Positions 10,657-21,909 of a DNA stretch of 64,000 nucleotides are shown piece after piece. Position numbers and translations under genes: made by a program. The notes under the pieces are model-generated. The model did no database searches. It was not told the DNA's origin and saw only the letters and a list, made by a program, of their open reading frames with translations. The stretch lies in assembly GCA_030052745.1 (NCBI GenBank), contig JANBVO010000021.1:558001-622000 (forward strand), written 5' to 3'. Origin of the DNA: Pleurostoma richardsiae (lineage: Eukaryota; Ascomycota; Sordariomycetes; Calosphaeriales; Pleurostomataceae). Every line of letters starts with the position of its first letter. Position 1 is the first letter of the stretch.

Positions 10657-11633
10657 ATGTCGATGCTTGTATGGGGAAGCTGCAAGTGCACAGTACATCA
10701 GGGGGACTACCATCCAGATCAGCGGTCGCGTGGCCACATTGCGTCTGTCCTCTGGCATCTGACGACGAACATCAAACCGTCTAGGCAGCTTGCTTAGCCA
10801 CGAAGACAACTGATGGTCACGATGATGAAACCGTCTCCGCCTCCGCCTCCGCCTCCGCCTCCGCCTCCGCCTCCGCCTTCCCGCTCTTCGATCTGCCGTA
10901 CGAGCTGCGTCTGGAGATCTACGAGCTTCTGCTATGCTGTCCCGATCCTGTCTACATCTCCCCGCAGCGCCGGCAACTGAAAGTGCGCGCGAGGAAGACC
11001 ACGACATTTCGGAGAGACCATGTCGCCCAGAGAATGAGGCCTGTCGACGTTTATCGGCCGTTTCCGATTAAAGATCAGGGACCTCACGTGGCGCTCCTGC
11101 GGACGTGCAGACTGGCCGACGAGGAAGGCACTCCGGTGCTCTACGGACGGAATCGCTTCGTCGTCGGGCGTGAGTATCCTCTTCCTTCGCATCCTCCGCT
11201 CCCGCATCTCCAGACCATCATCTCCCACCCCGCTGCTGACCTTCCCGTTCACCCCTTTTCAGAACCAAGTAGAGGCTTGCCCTCTCCCTCCTACGCGGAC
11301 CCGCGCTGCCTCAAGGGCTACTACTCCCCGCCGTCCTTCTTCCTGTGGTACCTGCGCAGGTCGACGCTCGACTACGTCGGGAGCCTCACCTTCCGTCGCG
11401 GCTGCCAGTGCGTCGACTGGCTGCTTCAGCCCGGCGAGAAGGAGTGGACCACCACCGGCCGCCAACTGCGCAAGAGGTGCTACCCCCCGGACTCGGCCCT
11501 GCCCAGCCCGGCCCGGGCGCGGGACACGTTTGCGTGGATCAACCAACAGGTTTCCCTCGCGGAGGGTGACTTCGGGGGGCTGCCACATGTCTGCCAGCGG
11601 TGTGCTCGGAACAGGTGGTATCGTAACAGCTAG
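10657..11633 (+). CDS. 2EXR/F-box-like fungal protein (start uncertain)
   Basis: Proposed exons 10657-10668, 10785-11169 and 11263-11633, giving 255 aa. The core is FPLFDLPYELRLEIYELLL followed by LLRTCRLADEEGTPVLYGRN. That is the usual pattern of the large fungal 2EXR/F-box-like family: an LPxELRxxIY helix, then LLRTCR and LYGxN. The intron 11170-11262 (GTGAGT...TTTTCAG) restores the frame exactly. The first exon (MSML, donor GTATGG) is inferred, because the open frame upstream of the repeat has a stop and no ATG. A (CTCCGC)7 array encodes an Ala-Ser run just before the domain. These proteins are numerous and mostly of unknown function. The C-terminus has CxxC-like pairs (CQCVDW, CQRCARNRW). 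Confidence 0.55.
10835..10876 (+). repeat. (CTCCGC)7 hexanucleotide array
   Basis: Seven perfect copies of CTCCGC. In the proposed coding frame they encode alternating Ser and Ala, so length changes would stay in frame. Confidence 0.9.
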
Positions 11634-12434
11634 ATGTAGGGCCGATGCTCTGCGGTTAGTATGCGGATGTTCCAACTTTGAACGTTCAAGTAGGAGAAGC
11701 CAGGCTACCCTATGATTTTGACTAACAATCACCGTTGATGAACGAGCCACGATTGTCTCACTGTTTTTGCTGTAGTCTACAGGTTGCCCATAGATCCCTG
11801 CAGACTGGAAGAGAATCCACAGGAAGAAAAGGCCAGCCACAGGATCACCGTGTGCGGCGTTGATGGTTTGAGAAGAGGGATGATCATCAGGCGTGAAGAC
11901 CCGGTCTGTGCTTTATTTTTGTGTATTTCTTCCCCATCACCCGAGGTGGTTCTCCTGGTGCGTGGGAGATGTCTTTTTCCTACTGTGCATAGCGCATACT
12001 GCTAGACTGAACGATCAAAGAATCGCGAGGAACGCATCATACTCATGAAGGGGATAATACACGTCCGAACCATGTCCCCTCCGCATACAGCGAGAAGCTG
12101 TGGATGCTCCACTTACCGCGTCCCGTAGGGAGCGGCCTCTCCGTTCAGCTTCGGCAGAATCAAGAGATTCCCAATAAGAAGCCGCGTATCCTCCCTGGCG
12201 TGGACAAAGTACACGAGCACGCTCAACACTCCGTATCCAATTGGATGACCCTGCTCTTTCATGCTCGTGGCCTTCTCCAAAATGAGGACTTTCCCGCCGT
12301 CCGGATTGGTAATCACGGTGACGCTGCCCTCAGACGCACAACCCATTGGGCACCCACCGGTGGGCGCACCTCTTCCGGCCGGCAAGCGACGACGGCGGCG
12401 TCGACGGCGGCGGCGACCCGCCCGAGCGACCGCC
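11634..12434. other. Convergent intergenic region with one codon-rich minus-strand frame
   Basis: This lies between the 2EXR-like gene and the CDF transporter stop. A minus-strand open frame at 12113-12385 has strongly coding-like codons (GTCLIL-type hydrophobic segments, start near VTVITNPDGGKV) but no ATG or family match. It lies in the presumed 3' UTR of the transporter. See findings. Confidence 0.4.
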
Positions 12435-13922
12435 CTACAGGTCCTTCTTGTACGCGTGCTCGGGCTTGTGGGTCGTCTCGTAGTCCACGTGGACGTACGC
12501 GCGCTCCACGTCCGGCAGGCTCTCGAGCTTGAACTGCAGCGCCTCGGCGACGTCGTGCGTGGCGGCCAGGCTGGCGGCCGGGTCCATGACGACGTCGATC
12601 TCGGCGATGAGCCGCGGGCCGGAGTGGTACACGCGGACGGTGTCGATCTGGCGGATGGCGTCGGAGTGGGTCACGCACACGTAGGTGATGAGCTGCTGCG
12701 CGTCGACCGAGGCGACCACGCCGACCAGCAGGAGGAACTCGGTGAAGGCGGTGCGCAGCCAGATGCACGAGATGATGATGCTCAGCAAGATGGCGCCCGC
12801 CGGGTCGATCCACCACTGCAGCTTGGCGCCGCCCACGGAGGTGAGGATGCCAAAGCCGTTGATGAGCAGGTCGTTGCGGTGGTCCTGCCACAGGATGCGG
12901 ATCTGGCTGTAGCGGTCGCGCAGCGCAAAGCAGTACAGGAAGAGCCCGAGCTTGGTGGCGAAGGCGACGCACACGGCCACGACGGAGGGGAGGTGGAACT
13001 TGTTGGTGTCGGAGGAGCCGGAGCGGGCAATGAGCTGGAAGATGGAGAAGGCGATGAGGATGAAGGACAGCGCGGTCATGAGGAAGCAGAAGACGATGTT
13101 GCCGATGGTCTCGAGGCGTGCCTTGCCCGAGGGGAAGCGCGAGGGGTCGACGCGGCGCACGGCACGGTTGGTGACGATCAGGGTCACGTTGCTAAGCGGG
13201 TCGAAGATCGAGTCGGCCATGGTTGTGAACAGCGACAGCGACACCGACGAGATGGCCGCGTACGCCTGCAGGAACGCCAGCAGGATGTTGGCCGCGAAGG
13301 AGCCCCACACCGCGATGCGGTATTTGATCTGGTCGTCGCCCTGCTCCTGCCGCGCCTGCTCCCGGTGCTCCTCCACCGTCTTGAGCAGCCGCTCGATCAT
13401 CTCGTTCTGCCGGCTGTAGAACCGGCGCAACCGCCGCGTCGTCAGCGCCGACCGGAGGGCCGAGAACGGTCCGCTGCCGCCGCCCTTGCCGGTCTTGCCG
13501 CCGGGCGCCACGGCCGAGGTGCTCCTGACGCCGGAGCTCGTGGTCGGCGAGCTGCCGCTCCCTCCGACGAGGGTGCTCCCAGACTTCGCGTCACGCTTCC
13601 TAGACGTGTTCGCTCTGATCTGCTCCAGCTCGGTCGCGGACTTGTAGGCGCCGCTCAGGTTGTAGGGGTCGCTCTCGACCGAGAACCGCGGCAGCCGGCC
13701 GTTGCCGCCTTCCGTCACCTGGCTCTCGACGTCCGCCGAGACGTGACGGGCGATGGCGTCGTGGGCTGTGCTGTCATTCATCGTCTCTACGCCAGAGCTA
13801 GTGGCATCCTGCTGCAGGGGAAGCATGGCCCTCGCGTTGGAGGTCGATCTCGGGGTTGACGAGCGCGAGAGCTCGAAGGGACGGGGATGCATGGTGATGC
13901 TAGAGGTCAAATCGGGCTCCAT
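12435..13922 (-). CDS. Cation diffusion facilitator, Mn2+-type (MTP-like)
   Basis: Single-exon 495-aa protein starting at MEPDLTSS, the first true ATG; the open frame extends further upstream only through a GTG. Residues 1-170 are disordered and Ser/Gly-rich. A basic helix (RRLRRFYSRQNEMIERL) then leads into six membrane segments. The metal site carries two DxxxD motifs: D237-S-I-F-D241 in TM2 and D347-H-R-N-D351 in TM5. Mn-type CDFs are known for DxxxD where Zn-type members have HxxxD, so manganese is the likely substrate. The C-terminal cytoplasmic domain (HSDAIRQIDTVRVYHSG, then AYVHVDYE) is the usual ferredoxin-like dimerisation domain. It probably moves Mn2+ out of the cytosol into an organelle or out of the cell, driven by H+ exchange. 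The exact membrane cannot be told from sequence. Confidence 0.93.
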   Translation of the reverse strand: MEPDLTSSITMHPRPFELSRSSTPRSTSNARAMLPLQQDATSSGVETMNDSTAHDAIARHVSADVESQVTEGGNGRLPRFSVESDPYNLSGAYKSATELEQIRANTSRKRDAKSGSTLVGGSGSSPTTSSGVRSTSAVAPGGKTGKGGGSGPFSALRSALTTRRLRRFYSRQNEMIERLLKTVEEHREQARQEQGDDQIKYRIAVWGSFAANILLAFLQAYAAISSVSLSLFTTMADSIFDPLSNVTLIVTNRAVRRVDPSRFPSGKARLETIGNIVFCFLMTALSFILIAFSIFQLIARSGSSDTNKFHLPSVVAVCVAFATKLGLFLYCFALRDRYSQIRILWQDHRNDLLINGFGILTSVGGAKLQWWIDPAGAILLSIIISCIWLRTAFTEFLLLVGVVASVDAQQLITYVCVTHSDAIRQIDTVRVYHSGPRLIAEIDVVMDPAASLAATHDVAEALQFKLESLPDVERAYVHVDYETTHKPEHAYKKDL

Positions 13923-15291
13923 TTTGTGTGAGTATATTCGCTGTAGCTGACGGTTCGAGGGGCTCAGGGGCGTGGGGATGGAGAGAAGCACACCAGAATC
14001 TGGTCGGCTCGGAGGAGTCGGTCGGTCGGGCGCAGGAGGAGGTTTTGAGCGACTTGACTGCCTGGCGGCACGGGCGGTGAGAGGAGAGAGGCTTTGCTGG
14101 AGGTCGGAGATAAAAAGGCTTGAGTGGTTAGTCGGCAGGGCAGAGTAGAACGGCAGCGGTAGCGGCGGCGGGCTGCTGCAAGCCTCCGAAAAGGCGGGTA
14201 AAGAGAGGCGGAGCCAACAGCAGTCGAGCCTGCAAGAACGTGTGGGCTTGCCTGCCGCCTACCAAGGAAAAGAAGAAAAGAGGCAGCCAAGCCATCAAGA
14301 TGACTGACCGACCGACTCGGAAATTGTCTCGCGCTGCCAAGCACCGAGCAGAGGCGAAGACTTACCTCCCATTTACCTACCGTAGCAATTGTGAGAGCAG
14401 ACAAAGTCCACAAAATGCACATACTCGTAACCCGGGCACAGTGGGTGGAAGGCCTGAACCCTACCTTGCTGAAGAGCTGCTTCGGAGACAGAGCACATCA
14501 AAGGAAGTATCCGACACCCCAAGAGCACCGAGCATGTCGGCCGAGGAGACTCGGCACTCTTGGTTGGTCGGGCGGAAGAGGTGCAGCGTCCCGCCTCTAC
14601 GCGTCAGTGCCATGATGCGTGCGCGAGGCGTCGGCAGGAAAAGGTTCGCAGCCAAAGCAATAGCCGGTATCATCATGACAGCGGCCGTCGTTGTCGTCTT
14701 TCGACCTTCTTGACGGAGAAGAGACGACCCGGGCGAGGTCTAAATTCTGGGGGAAGGCGGATACTTGTATTATAGACGACCTGGGACGACTTTCAGCCAG
14801 CGTGCATGCGCTTCGGCGAGTTTCGGAACCTGAAACCTTGATGGTTGGTGCTCTCCCGCTGCCAAACGCGGAGCCATACGGAGCACGCCCCGTACCCGAG
14901 GGACGCGCATGCGAAACGCACACAGTAGGGACGGACGGACGGACGGTAATAGCTTCGCAACCTTTCCTCGCCATGAGCTGGGTGGCATATTGTCCAATAT
15001 GCATATATAGTAACGCCGGGAGGAGGTGATATTTTGGGTACACAACTTTATGACAGAGCCAGGTTGTTACTGCCCCAGACGAATTAGAGACGAGATACCT
15101 AGATTACAACAAAGGCCGGGATGAGGACATCATCAGCAGGGCGAGGTCAGACAGACTAGGACAAGGGCATCCTGTCGCCTGGCAACTCCCTACCTACACA
15201 AGGGGCCGTAGATGTCCTACCCTGCGCCGGAGTCTCAAGACTGAGGAGAACGAAGCGCCGCCCGGAAGGAAAATAAAACCACAAGGGTGCC
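13923..15291. promoter_or_regulatory. Upstream region of the CDF gene and 3' side of the hydrolase gene
   Basis: This holds the promoter and 5' leader of the CDF transporter and the downstream region of the lipase-like gene. A GGAC/GGAC-type short repeat occurs near 14931-14945. Open frames here lack family signal. Nothing else was recognised. Confidence 0.4.
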
Positions 15292-16388
15292 TTACAGCTT
15301 CGCTTCCGGCCTTCCTCCCTCCTCTCCCTCCGCCTGCCCGCTCCCACCGACCTCTGCTGCCGCGTTCTCCGGCGCTGCGTTCTGGGGCGCCTCAGTCGCT
15401 GCCTCCCCCTCCGGCGCCGGCTCGCTCCTCGCCAGTATCCACCCCGTGACATCCCCAAAGAACTCCTCCTTGCCCGGCTCGGCGTGCAGCTCGTGGTACC
15501 AGCCCCCGTACGTCTTGAACGTCCTGTCCCGCACCCCCTCCGTCTCCCTCTCGTACCACCTCCTGCTCGCGTCGTGGCTGATCGCCCGGTCGTCGTCCCC
15601 GTGCGCCACCCACACGCTCCGCACCGCGGGGTTCAGCCGCGCCCTCCCCTCCGCCAGGTCCCCCGTGCGGTCCAGCAGCCCCGCCAGGCCCTCGAGCGTG
15701 CCCGTGTTGTGCATCAGCGGGTCCTCGCGGATCGACCGCACCACCCCGGCGTCCCGCGACATGTGCTCCGGCGGGATGACGTGCACGAGGTGGAACCGCG
15801 GCAGGAACCGGCCGGCCAGCCGGCCCACGAAGACCTTGAGCGCCGACGGCGCCTCCTCCGGCGTGAATCCCACGAACGGCGACTCCAGCAGCCAGCCGCG
15901 CACCCGCGACACCAGCCCCTCGTCCGCGCGGTAGCCCGGCGAGGTGCTGGCCAGCGTGAGCACCTCGCCACCGCCCATGGAGTGGCCCATGACGAAGAGC
16001 GGCGCCTCGGCCGGGGCGGCGGCCAGGGCCTCCTTCACGAAGGCGGCGACGTCCGCCATGACCTGGCTGGTCGGGCCGGTCAGGCCCTTGTCGGCGGGGC
16101 GGGCGACGCTGCGGCCCCAGCCGCGCTGGTCGAAGCCGTAGACGGCGATGCCGTTGGTGGCCAGGTGGGTGAAGAACTCGCTGTAGCGGTTGATGTGGTC
16201 GCTGAAGCCGTGGATGAAGACGAGCTTCGCCTTCGTCGCGCCGTCAGGCTGAAGGCGGAGAGGTTAGCTGCTTGCGTGCTCATCATGTAATGAGAGGGGA
16301 GTCAATGGAAGGAGCTGCTTACCAGCCATGTCTTCGTATAGAGGCTGGCGCCTGGGACCTTGAACGACCCTTCTACCTCTTTAACCAT
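15292..16388 (-). CDS. YJU3: Monoacylglycerol lipase-like serine hydrolase (alpha/beta fold)
   Basis: Two exons, 16323-16388 and 15292-16248, encode 340 aa. The intron (GTAAGC...CTTCAG, 74 bp) keeps the frame. The N-terminus MVKEVEGSFKVPGASLYTK and LVFIHGFSDHINRYSEFF match the serine aminopeptidase S33/monoglyceride-lipase family, with the HG oxyanion motif. The nucleophile elbow is GHSMGGG with Ser112. The acid is probably Asp242 in HGDDDR, and the base is His274 or His277 in GGWYHELHAEPG. The family cleaves monoacylglycerol to glycerol and fatty acid; the yeast member Yju3 sits on lipid droplets and membranes. Family length is about 310 aa. The extra 30-40 residues here are an Ala/Glu/Pro-rich tail that looks disordered. 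The substrate is inferred from family only. Confidence 0.88.
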
Positions 16389-17495
16389 ATTGAGATGCCT
16401 GTAATGATGTTGTTTCAACTTGCTTGGAGCTTCCCGGCTGCGGATCGGAGGAGACGACTGATTATCGACAAACTTCAGACGCTGTCGTCGAGACTGACCG
16501 GCTAAGTGGGATACGCCTTCCTTTGTTGTTCTGACTTTGGAGCTACTCAGGTGCAGCACGGGACCTTTTGAGGCTTCGCCAGGCAGCCCTATTGCCGAGG
16601 CTGAAACTGACCCCTTTGATGAGCGCTTGACCGCTGCAGTGTATTGATGGGTCCGTAGTGATCCCTCCTGTTCCTTGCCACTGGAGAGTCTCTTGTTTTG
16701 ACGGGCGTCGCTGGATCACCGGTTGAAGATTGGTGCATTTACGACGGTGAGACGGGGGCGGAGGATTTGATGCTCACCCGGCGGAGGCCTGAACCCCCCG
16801 CAAAATCAAGGGCTTCAGCTGGCCATAACTGGAACGTGGTGGCGTTCAGCTTCACATGTCAGGCGCCTCATAGCAGTCGATGTCACACAACCGGGGCCAC
16901 TAGACCGTTGGTCTTCTCCGCAACTCGTCGTGATAGACCGAGGACAATGCTGGGTGTTTGAAGGTTTCCCCGTAAGGGTTTCTTACCATTCGTCCACACG
17001 CTGTCGGCCTTCGGTATTTACGCAATGACCCTGATATCGAACTTATAACGTTGATCAACAGTTGGTAGCAAGCATGCAATAACTCTTATTACGACTCTTC
17101 AGCTGGTCCACACCAAGAGACGGCCACCGGATGTAAGAAGGGGCTCTGGAACGACAGGTGCCTCGCCGTCGCTTGAAAAGCCACACCGTGGAAGGATATT
17201 CCCAATCACCCAGTCGACAGCGCCAGACCCGATTTTCCAACTCAAGAAGCTCACACAACAAAACAGTACGCCAGCCAACTGGACACTCAAATGCCAAAGG
17301 CCTCCCATGACCTGAGTAGCTCCCCCCTCCATGCCCTGTAAAAAGCCACAGGTATGTCCGTCGTATCTTCGTTCCCTTCGTCCCGTTCGTGACATGAAAC
17401 AGCCTCCAAGATCCACGGCGTGTACTAGTCCTCCAACACCCATCCTAGTAAAACAAGTGCATGCAGAAGGCGAAAAGTGCAGCAGCGCGGCTGCT
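16389..17495. promoter_or_regulatory. Promoter side of the lipase gene and 3' region of the RFX gene
   Basis: About 1.1 kb with no supportable gene. It should contain the 5' leader of the hydrolase and the 3' UTR of the RFX factor. No repeat or RNA gene was recognised. Confidence 0.4.
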
Positions 17496-20144
17496 TTACA
17501 TTGCCATGCCGTCTTGTAATTCGCCGGTGCCGACTAACCCGTTCTCCTCTACCTGGGGAAAAGAGAACTTGTCCATGGGGAAGTCCTCCTCTGGTGTCCG
17601 GATGCCGATGCCGCTGTCATCATGGCTTGCCGTGTTGACGGAGAGCGCCTCGTGGGAACTAGGTCCCGAGGCTGGAGGGAAAGGCGCCCGGTCTGGCTGT
17701 GATTGTGCCAAGTTGGACATGCTGAAGTCCTCGCTGGCGCTGCTGTACCGCGAACCCTGCCTGCTCACATCCCTGCTAGAAGTCTGTCTCTTTCCAATGC
17801 TTAGCGCCGTCTGAGTTGTCTTCATCTTCATGAAGCCGCCTTGTTCCGCCATGAAAGAGACCATCTCGTCAATCCAGCACTTGGTGACCCACCACGACCC
17901 GAAGCTCTTACCCTGGGAGATGGTGAGGTCCCTCATGACTGATGTCCCCAACCTTTGCACAAACAGCACTATGTCCGTGTGCGAGGCGTATGGGAAACGG
18001 CTTGGCAATAGGCGCAAGAAGTTCACCCATCTATCCAGGACATTCTGCGCAGTGTTGTCGCCAGATGCACCGGGCTGGGGCAACTTGCCGTTACGCATCG
18101 CCATGTCTCCGTGGAGCGTGACGCACTCGATATCCCACGGAACGTTAACCGGATCGAGAAGGTCACGGAGTTCCGATATGAGGAGATTGACGACATCGTC
18201 CATGCCTCTCGTCGGGACGCATTCAGCAACCTTGCGCACGCGAACCGTCGTTATCCAGTCAAAGTACATCTGGTCTCGGTTGGCGGAATTGGACAGCATG
18301 TTGGCTGCGGCATGAGCCGTCAAATTGACCCGGAGCGCCCGATCGAGCAAGGCGGCAAACACTGTCGCTGGTGCCTCTTTTGCTCGAACAACATGATGAG
18401 GCTGTCCCTGGAAAGATTCTCTGATGTGCAAGACAAGTCTCTCGGATATGTTGCGCAATGTATCCAGCACCGGCTTGGGCACGACCTGGAGAGTGAGGCT
18501 GGAAACTATCCGCATCATCCTCTGGTATAAGCTAAAGTCGCATTCCTCGATCCACGGCGCCAGTGACGGGTTTCCAAACAGCTTCTGGACTGGCATGGTG
18601 AGAGTGCCCTGAAAAGACGTGAAGAGGTGGAAGAACGTCTTTTCCTTGCAGTAGCGTATGCACTCGACCAAAGACGTGCAATGGGACCGATAGAGAGCTG
18701 CAAGTGACTTCGCTGCGTCAGGATCTGTGCCATGAGGCAGAAACGGCTCAATTGCAGGTAAGACGATGGGCTCGGACTGCTGGAAAGGCTCGTCCATGTC
18801 GGAGCCAAACCAGAGCTGGTGAGATGTTTTGCTCATGGTAGAATGCAGCTGGTCAATACTGGACACGTCCGGCTGGTTATAGACGGAAAAGTTGTATTCT
18901 CGCGACCGACTGGGTGGAGTGTGGAAGTTGTTCGCCATCTCTGGAGAAGGGAGAGCGGTCTTTTCAGATCTCAGTGCCGCAGTAGACGCCGGCAGCGTGC
19001 TGTAAAGATTAGTATGGAGATTTGCATTCTGTCTAAGGCCACCAGGACTTACTTGAAGCTGTGGACTGCGTTCGTGCCCTCGGCGAGAGATCTCTGAGGA
19101 ATGTGCCTCGAAGGTTCTCTCACCTCTGGCTCATCCTCCTTCAAATGAAAGTTTACGTAGTGATATTTGGACTCGCCACGCACACCAAGGCGACGAGTCT
19201 TCAATCCGGGAAACAGAACGCGGACAAGCTTGCCAAAACTTGCGGGATTCAGCACCGTGATCCTCTCGGTGGCACACCGCGAGGCGTAGTTGGCATATAC
19301 CCTGCCGCGGGGAACAGATCCTTTGCCTTTCGAACACACTTGATTTATCCTACCAAAAACAGAACAGGTCAGCGATTCATTAGTTAAAATACAGAACTAG
19401 AAGACATACCAAAGCATCGCGAAGACCTGACGTGTTCGCTCAGAGTTCGGTCCCCTCTCGTTGCCGTGAAGTTCCTCGGCCACATCCTGCAGATTGCGAT
19501 GAGAATTCTGCTGAAACAAATGGCGCATCTCGACTTCATTATTGGCGCTTGTCCTCGAAGGCTTTGGCCCTCCTGGTGCGCCTACGACTGAGTCGCCATC
19601 GTCGTTCCCATCGCGGTCCATCATCTGACTATCCGGATCCATAAAGCTGTTGTTTGCGCTATAAGACTCGGCGGGCATGGATTGTCTGTTCATATGAGGA
19701 TGCTGCTGAAATGGGATAGACTGAGGAATGGGCGCATTCATGGAAGAATCCACGGAGTAGTCGCGACTGGCGTGCAGTTGCGAGGCGGCTTGCAAGATCA
19801 TATCTTCCGGCGTCATCTGGTGCGGAACAGGCGCCAGCCCCTTAGCCTGCGAGTGATCATTGGGAAGCCACTGCGTATTGAAGACATCTGAACCCTCCCC
19901 AAAGCTCTGGTCCACTCTCGTTTGCGTGGTAGCGCTGTGTATTGACGCAGTCGAGCCTCGAGACTGAGGCCGCTGCTTGGATTTGCCCGGTCGCCCGGTG
20001 GCAGACATCATGCCAGTTTCTAGGACACGCGATGAGCAGAAGAATCAATGAAGAACAAAATTAAACACAGATTGATACGCAGCATTGAAGAGCGACAAAA
20101 TTTCCGAGAATTTTGGAGTCGGGAAGCTTACCAGCTGGGTCCAT
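17496..20144 (-). CDS. RFX1: RFX-family transcription factor
   Basis: Four exons, 20132-20144, 19410-20019, 19053-19349 and 17496-18999, encode 807 aa with matching phases. The 13-bp first exon (ATGGACCCAGCTG) is an inference; an alternative start lies at the MM pair a few codons into exon 2. The RFX winged-helix domain spans about residues 165-275. Its recognition part reads SVPRGRVYANY (219-229), NPASFGKLVRVLFPGLKTR (242-260) and then RLGVRGESKYHY (261-272), with the residues that contact the X-box. The region after 350 is the conserved fungal RFX extension. The tail is Ser-rich. Known relatives are yeast Crt1/Rfx1, a repressor of DNA-damage genes, and fungal RFX1/RfxA, which influence cell division and morphology. 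The second intron splits the DNA-binding domain at Trp208. Confidence 0.92.
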
Positions 20145-21153
20145 GGGTTCCGGGAGATTTGTTGACTCGGCTTGTTTTTCTTGTTGTTTAGCGACTATTT
20201 TCGTACGCCCCGTCAAAACACAGCAACCATGGAGCCGATCCGACACTGACTCGAGCGAGAACAAAGAAAATAGGATGAATCTCCTTCCGACGAGAATATC
20301 ACGGTAGCGATGGTCCGGCGAGTTCGTACAGTAAGGCTGGCAAGGGTGCGCCGCAGATGCAGGGCCGCAGGAAGGCGAGAATGCGGGATAGATATCTGGG
20401 GGGGTTTGTTTTTGTTGCAAGTCAATCTTGCGGATCTGTTTTGGTGGCAGGTCACCAAGGAGACCGAAACGGATGGGCTGGCATTGCAGGCAGCGGCACC
20501 GGCCATACAGGTGGCAGGAAACAATGGATATCAATGCCTCAGGCCATAGGGCATTTATTTACATGCGTTCCCCGCCCTGCTGACTAAATACCCGGTTCGG
20601 CTATGATTGGGTAATCTCAAGCTGGTACCCTAGCTCCAGCGCGGAAGGACGTCACAGCGCTTCCCACTTATGACATTGGCTGAACCACAGCCCACAGCTA
20701 CTCTCGGTAATGTCATTGTGGACACGTTCCCTTGAGCTCCGTTGAGAATCTGTTAGTGCACTATCTAAGTGTTCAACAGATATCGAGAACTCACAGTATT
20801 GGACTAACAGACCGAACGCCTGCGGTACGAAGTACTGCATCCGGCTGCATCAGTCGTCATCCACCCTCTCCTCTCTCCCACACACCTTCTCCTTCACCTG
20901 CCAAAATCCTGCCCTTTGCCAACAGCACAGTCTGAAAACACGTCGCAAGAGCCTCACTCTAGACTTCTTCGGACAACATCATCCCCTCAAAGATAACTTG
21001 ACACGCATATTCCTCCACTCATATACTACGAGTAAGCACTCCTTGACGCCAGCTCGCTCTACACCCCCGAGTCTCCCGTGTAGAGGAGAGCTTGCAGCCC
21101 CGCAGCAGCTAATCGCGATCCTCTAGGACGACCATTTCCAATCTCTCGCGACA
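20145..21153. promoter_or_regulatory. Divergent promoter between RFX (-) and YOP1 (+)
   Basis: One kilobase between two start codons. The YOP1 side is pyrimidine-rich (runs of CTC/TCTC around 20865-20910), typical of a fungal promoter. No perfect X-box palindrome was seen, so autoregulation of the RFX gene is not supported by eye. Confidence 0.5.
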
Positions 21154-21909
21154 ATGGCATCTGCGCAAGACAAGGTTCAGCACTATCTCGGGCAGCTCGA
21201 TAAGGAGGTATGAGGCGATCCCATCGCTTTCCTAACCCGCTTCTACTAGTCAACTAACTTGGGGTCATCTCCAGCTGTCCAAGTATCCTGCGTTGAACAA
21301 CCTCGAGAAGACCGCTGGCGTTCCCAAGGCCTACGCTGTTATCGGCCTCGTCGCCCTCTACTTCTTCTTCATCGTCTTCAACCTTGGTGGCCAGCTCCTT
21401 ACCAACTTCGCCGGATTCATCGTTCCTGGATACTATTCCCTCGATGCTCTCTTCACTGCTAGCAAGGCGGATGACACGCAGTGGTTGACCGTGAGTTGCC
21501 AATCGTCCCGATGCAGGCATGCAGACATGATTCACTGACACGCACTATTCAGTACTGGGTCGTTTTCGCTTTCTTCACGTAAGTACCTGGCGATCAGCAG
21601 GGAAGATCGAACAGATTGTGTGCTTACATCATGATAGCGTGTTGGAGAGCTTGCTCAACGTTGTCTACTGGTTCCCCTTCTACTACACCTTCAAATTTGT
21701 CTTCCTCCTCTGGCTGGCTCTGCCCACTTTCCGGTATGTATTAATCAGAGACCTTCCTTGGTGCCGGGGGTGCTAACACTGAGCACAGTGGCGCCGACAT
21801 TGTGTTCCGCTCCTTCATCCAACCGATCTTCGCCCGTTACTTCCACAGCTCTGCTTCCACCGCATCTGGCCTGCGTGCGAAGGCCGACTCTCTGGGCAAG
21901 AGCGAGTAA
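21154..21909 (+). CDS. YOP1: ER-tubule shaping protein Yop1 (DP1/REEP5, TB2/HVA22 family)
   Basis: Five exons (21154-21207, 21275-21490, 21553-21578, 21638-21733, 21789-21909) encode 170 aa, the normal family length. The sequence runs MASAQDKVQHYLGQLDKE, LSKYPALNNLEKTAGVPKAY, a hydrophobic hairpin (YAVIGLVALYFFFIVFNLGG), PGYYSLDALFTA, and TQWLTYWVVFAFFTVLESLL, the TB2/DP1 signature. An amphipathic C-terminal helix follows (IFARYFHSSASTASGLRAK). Yop1 inserts two hairpins into the ER membrane with reticulons, bends it into tubules, and interacts with the Rab GTPase Ypt1/Yip1 system in yeast. All intron phases are consistent, including a 26-bp third exon. High confidence. Confidence 0.96.

Noticed and set aside
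12261-13859. 532-codon plus-strand open frame
   Set aside because: It is antisense to the CDF transporter. Its length follows from GC-rich third positions on the other strand, and the product is a repetitive Arg/Gly/Val-rich sequence without a family.
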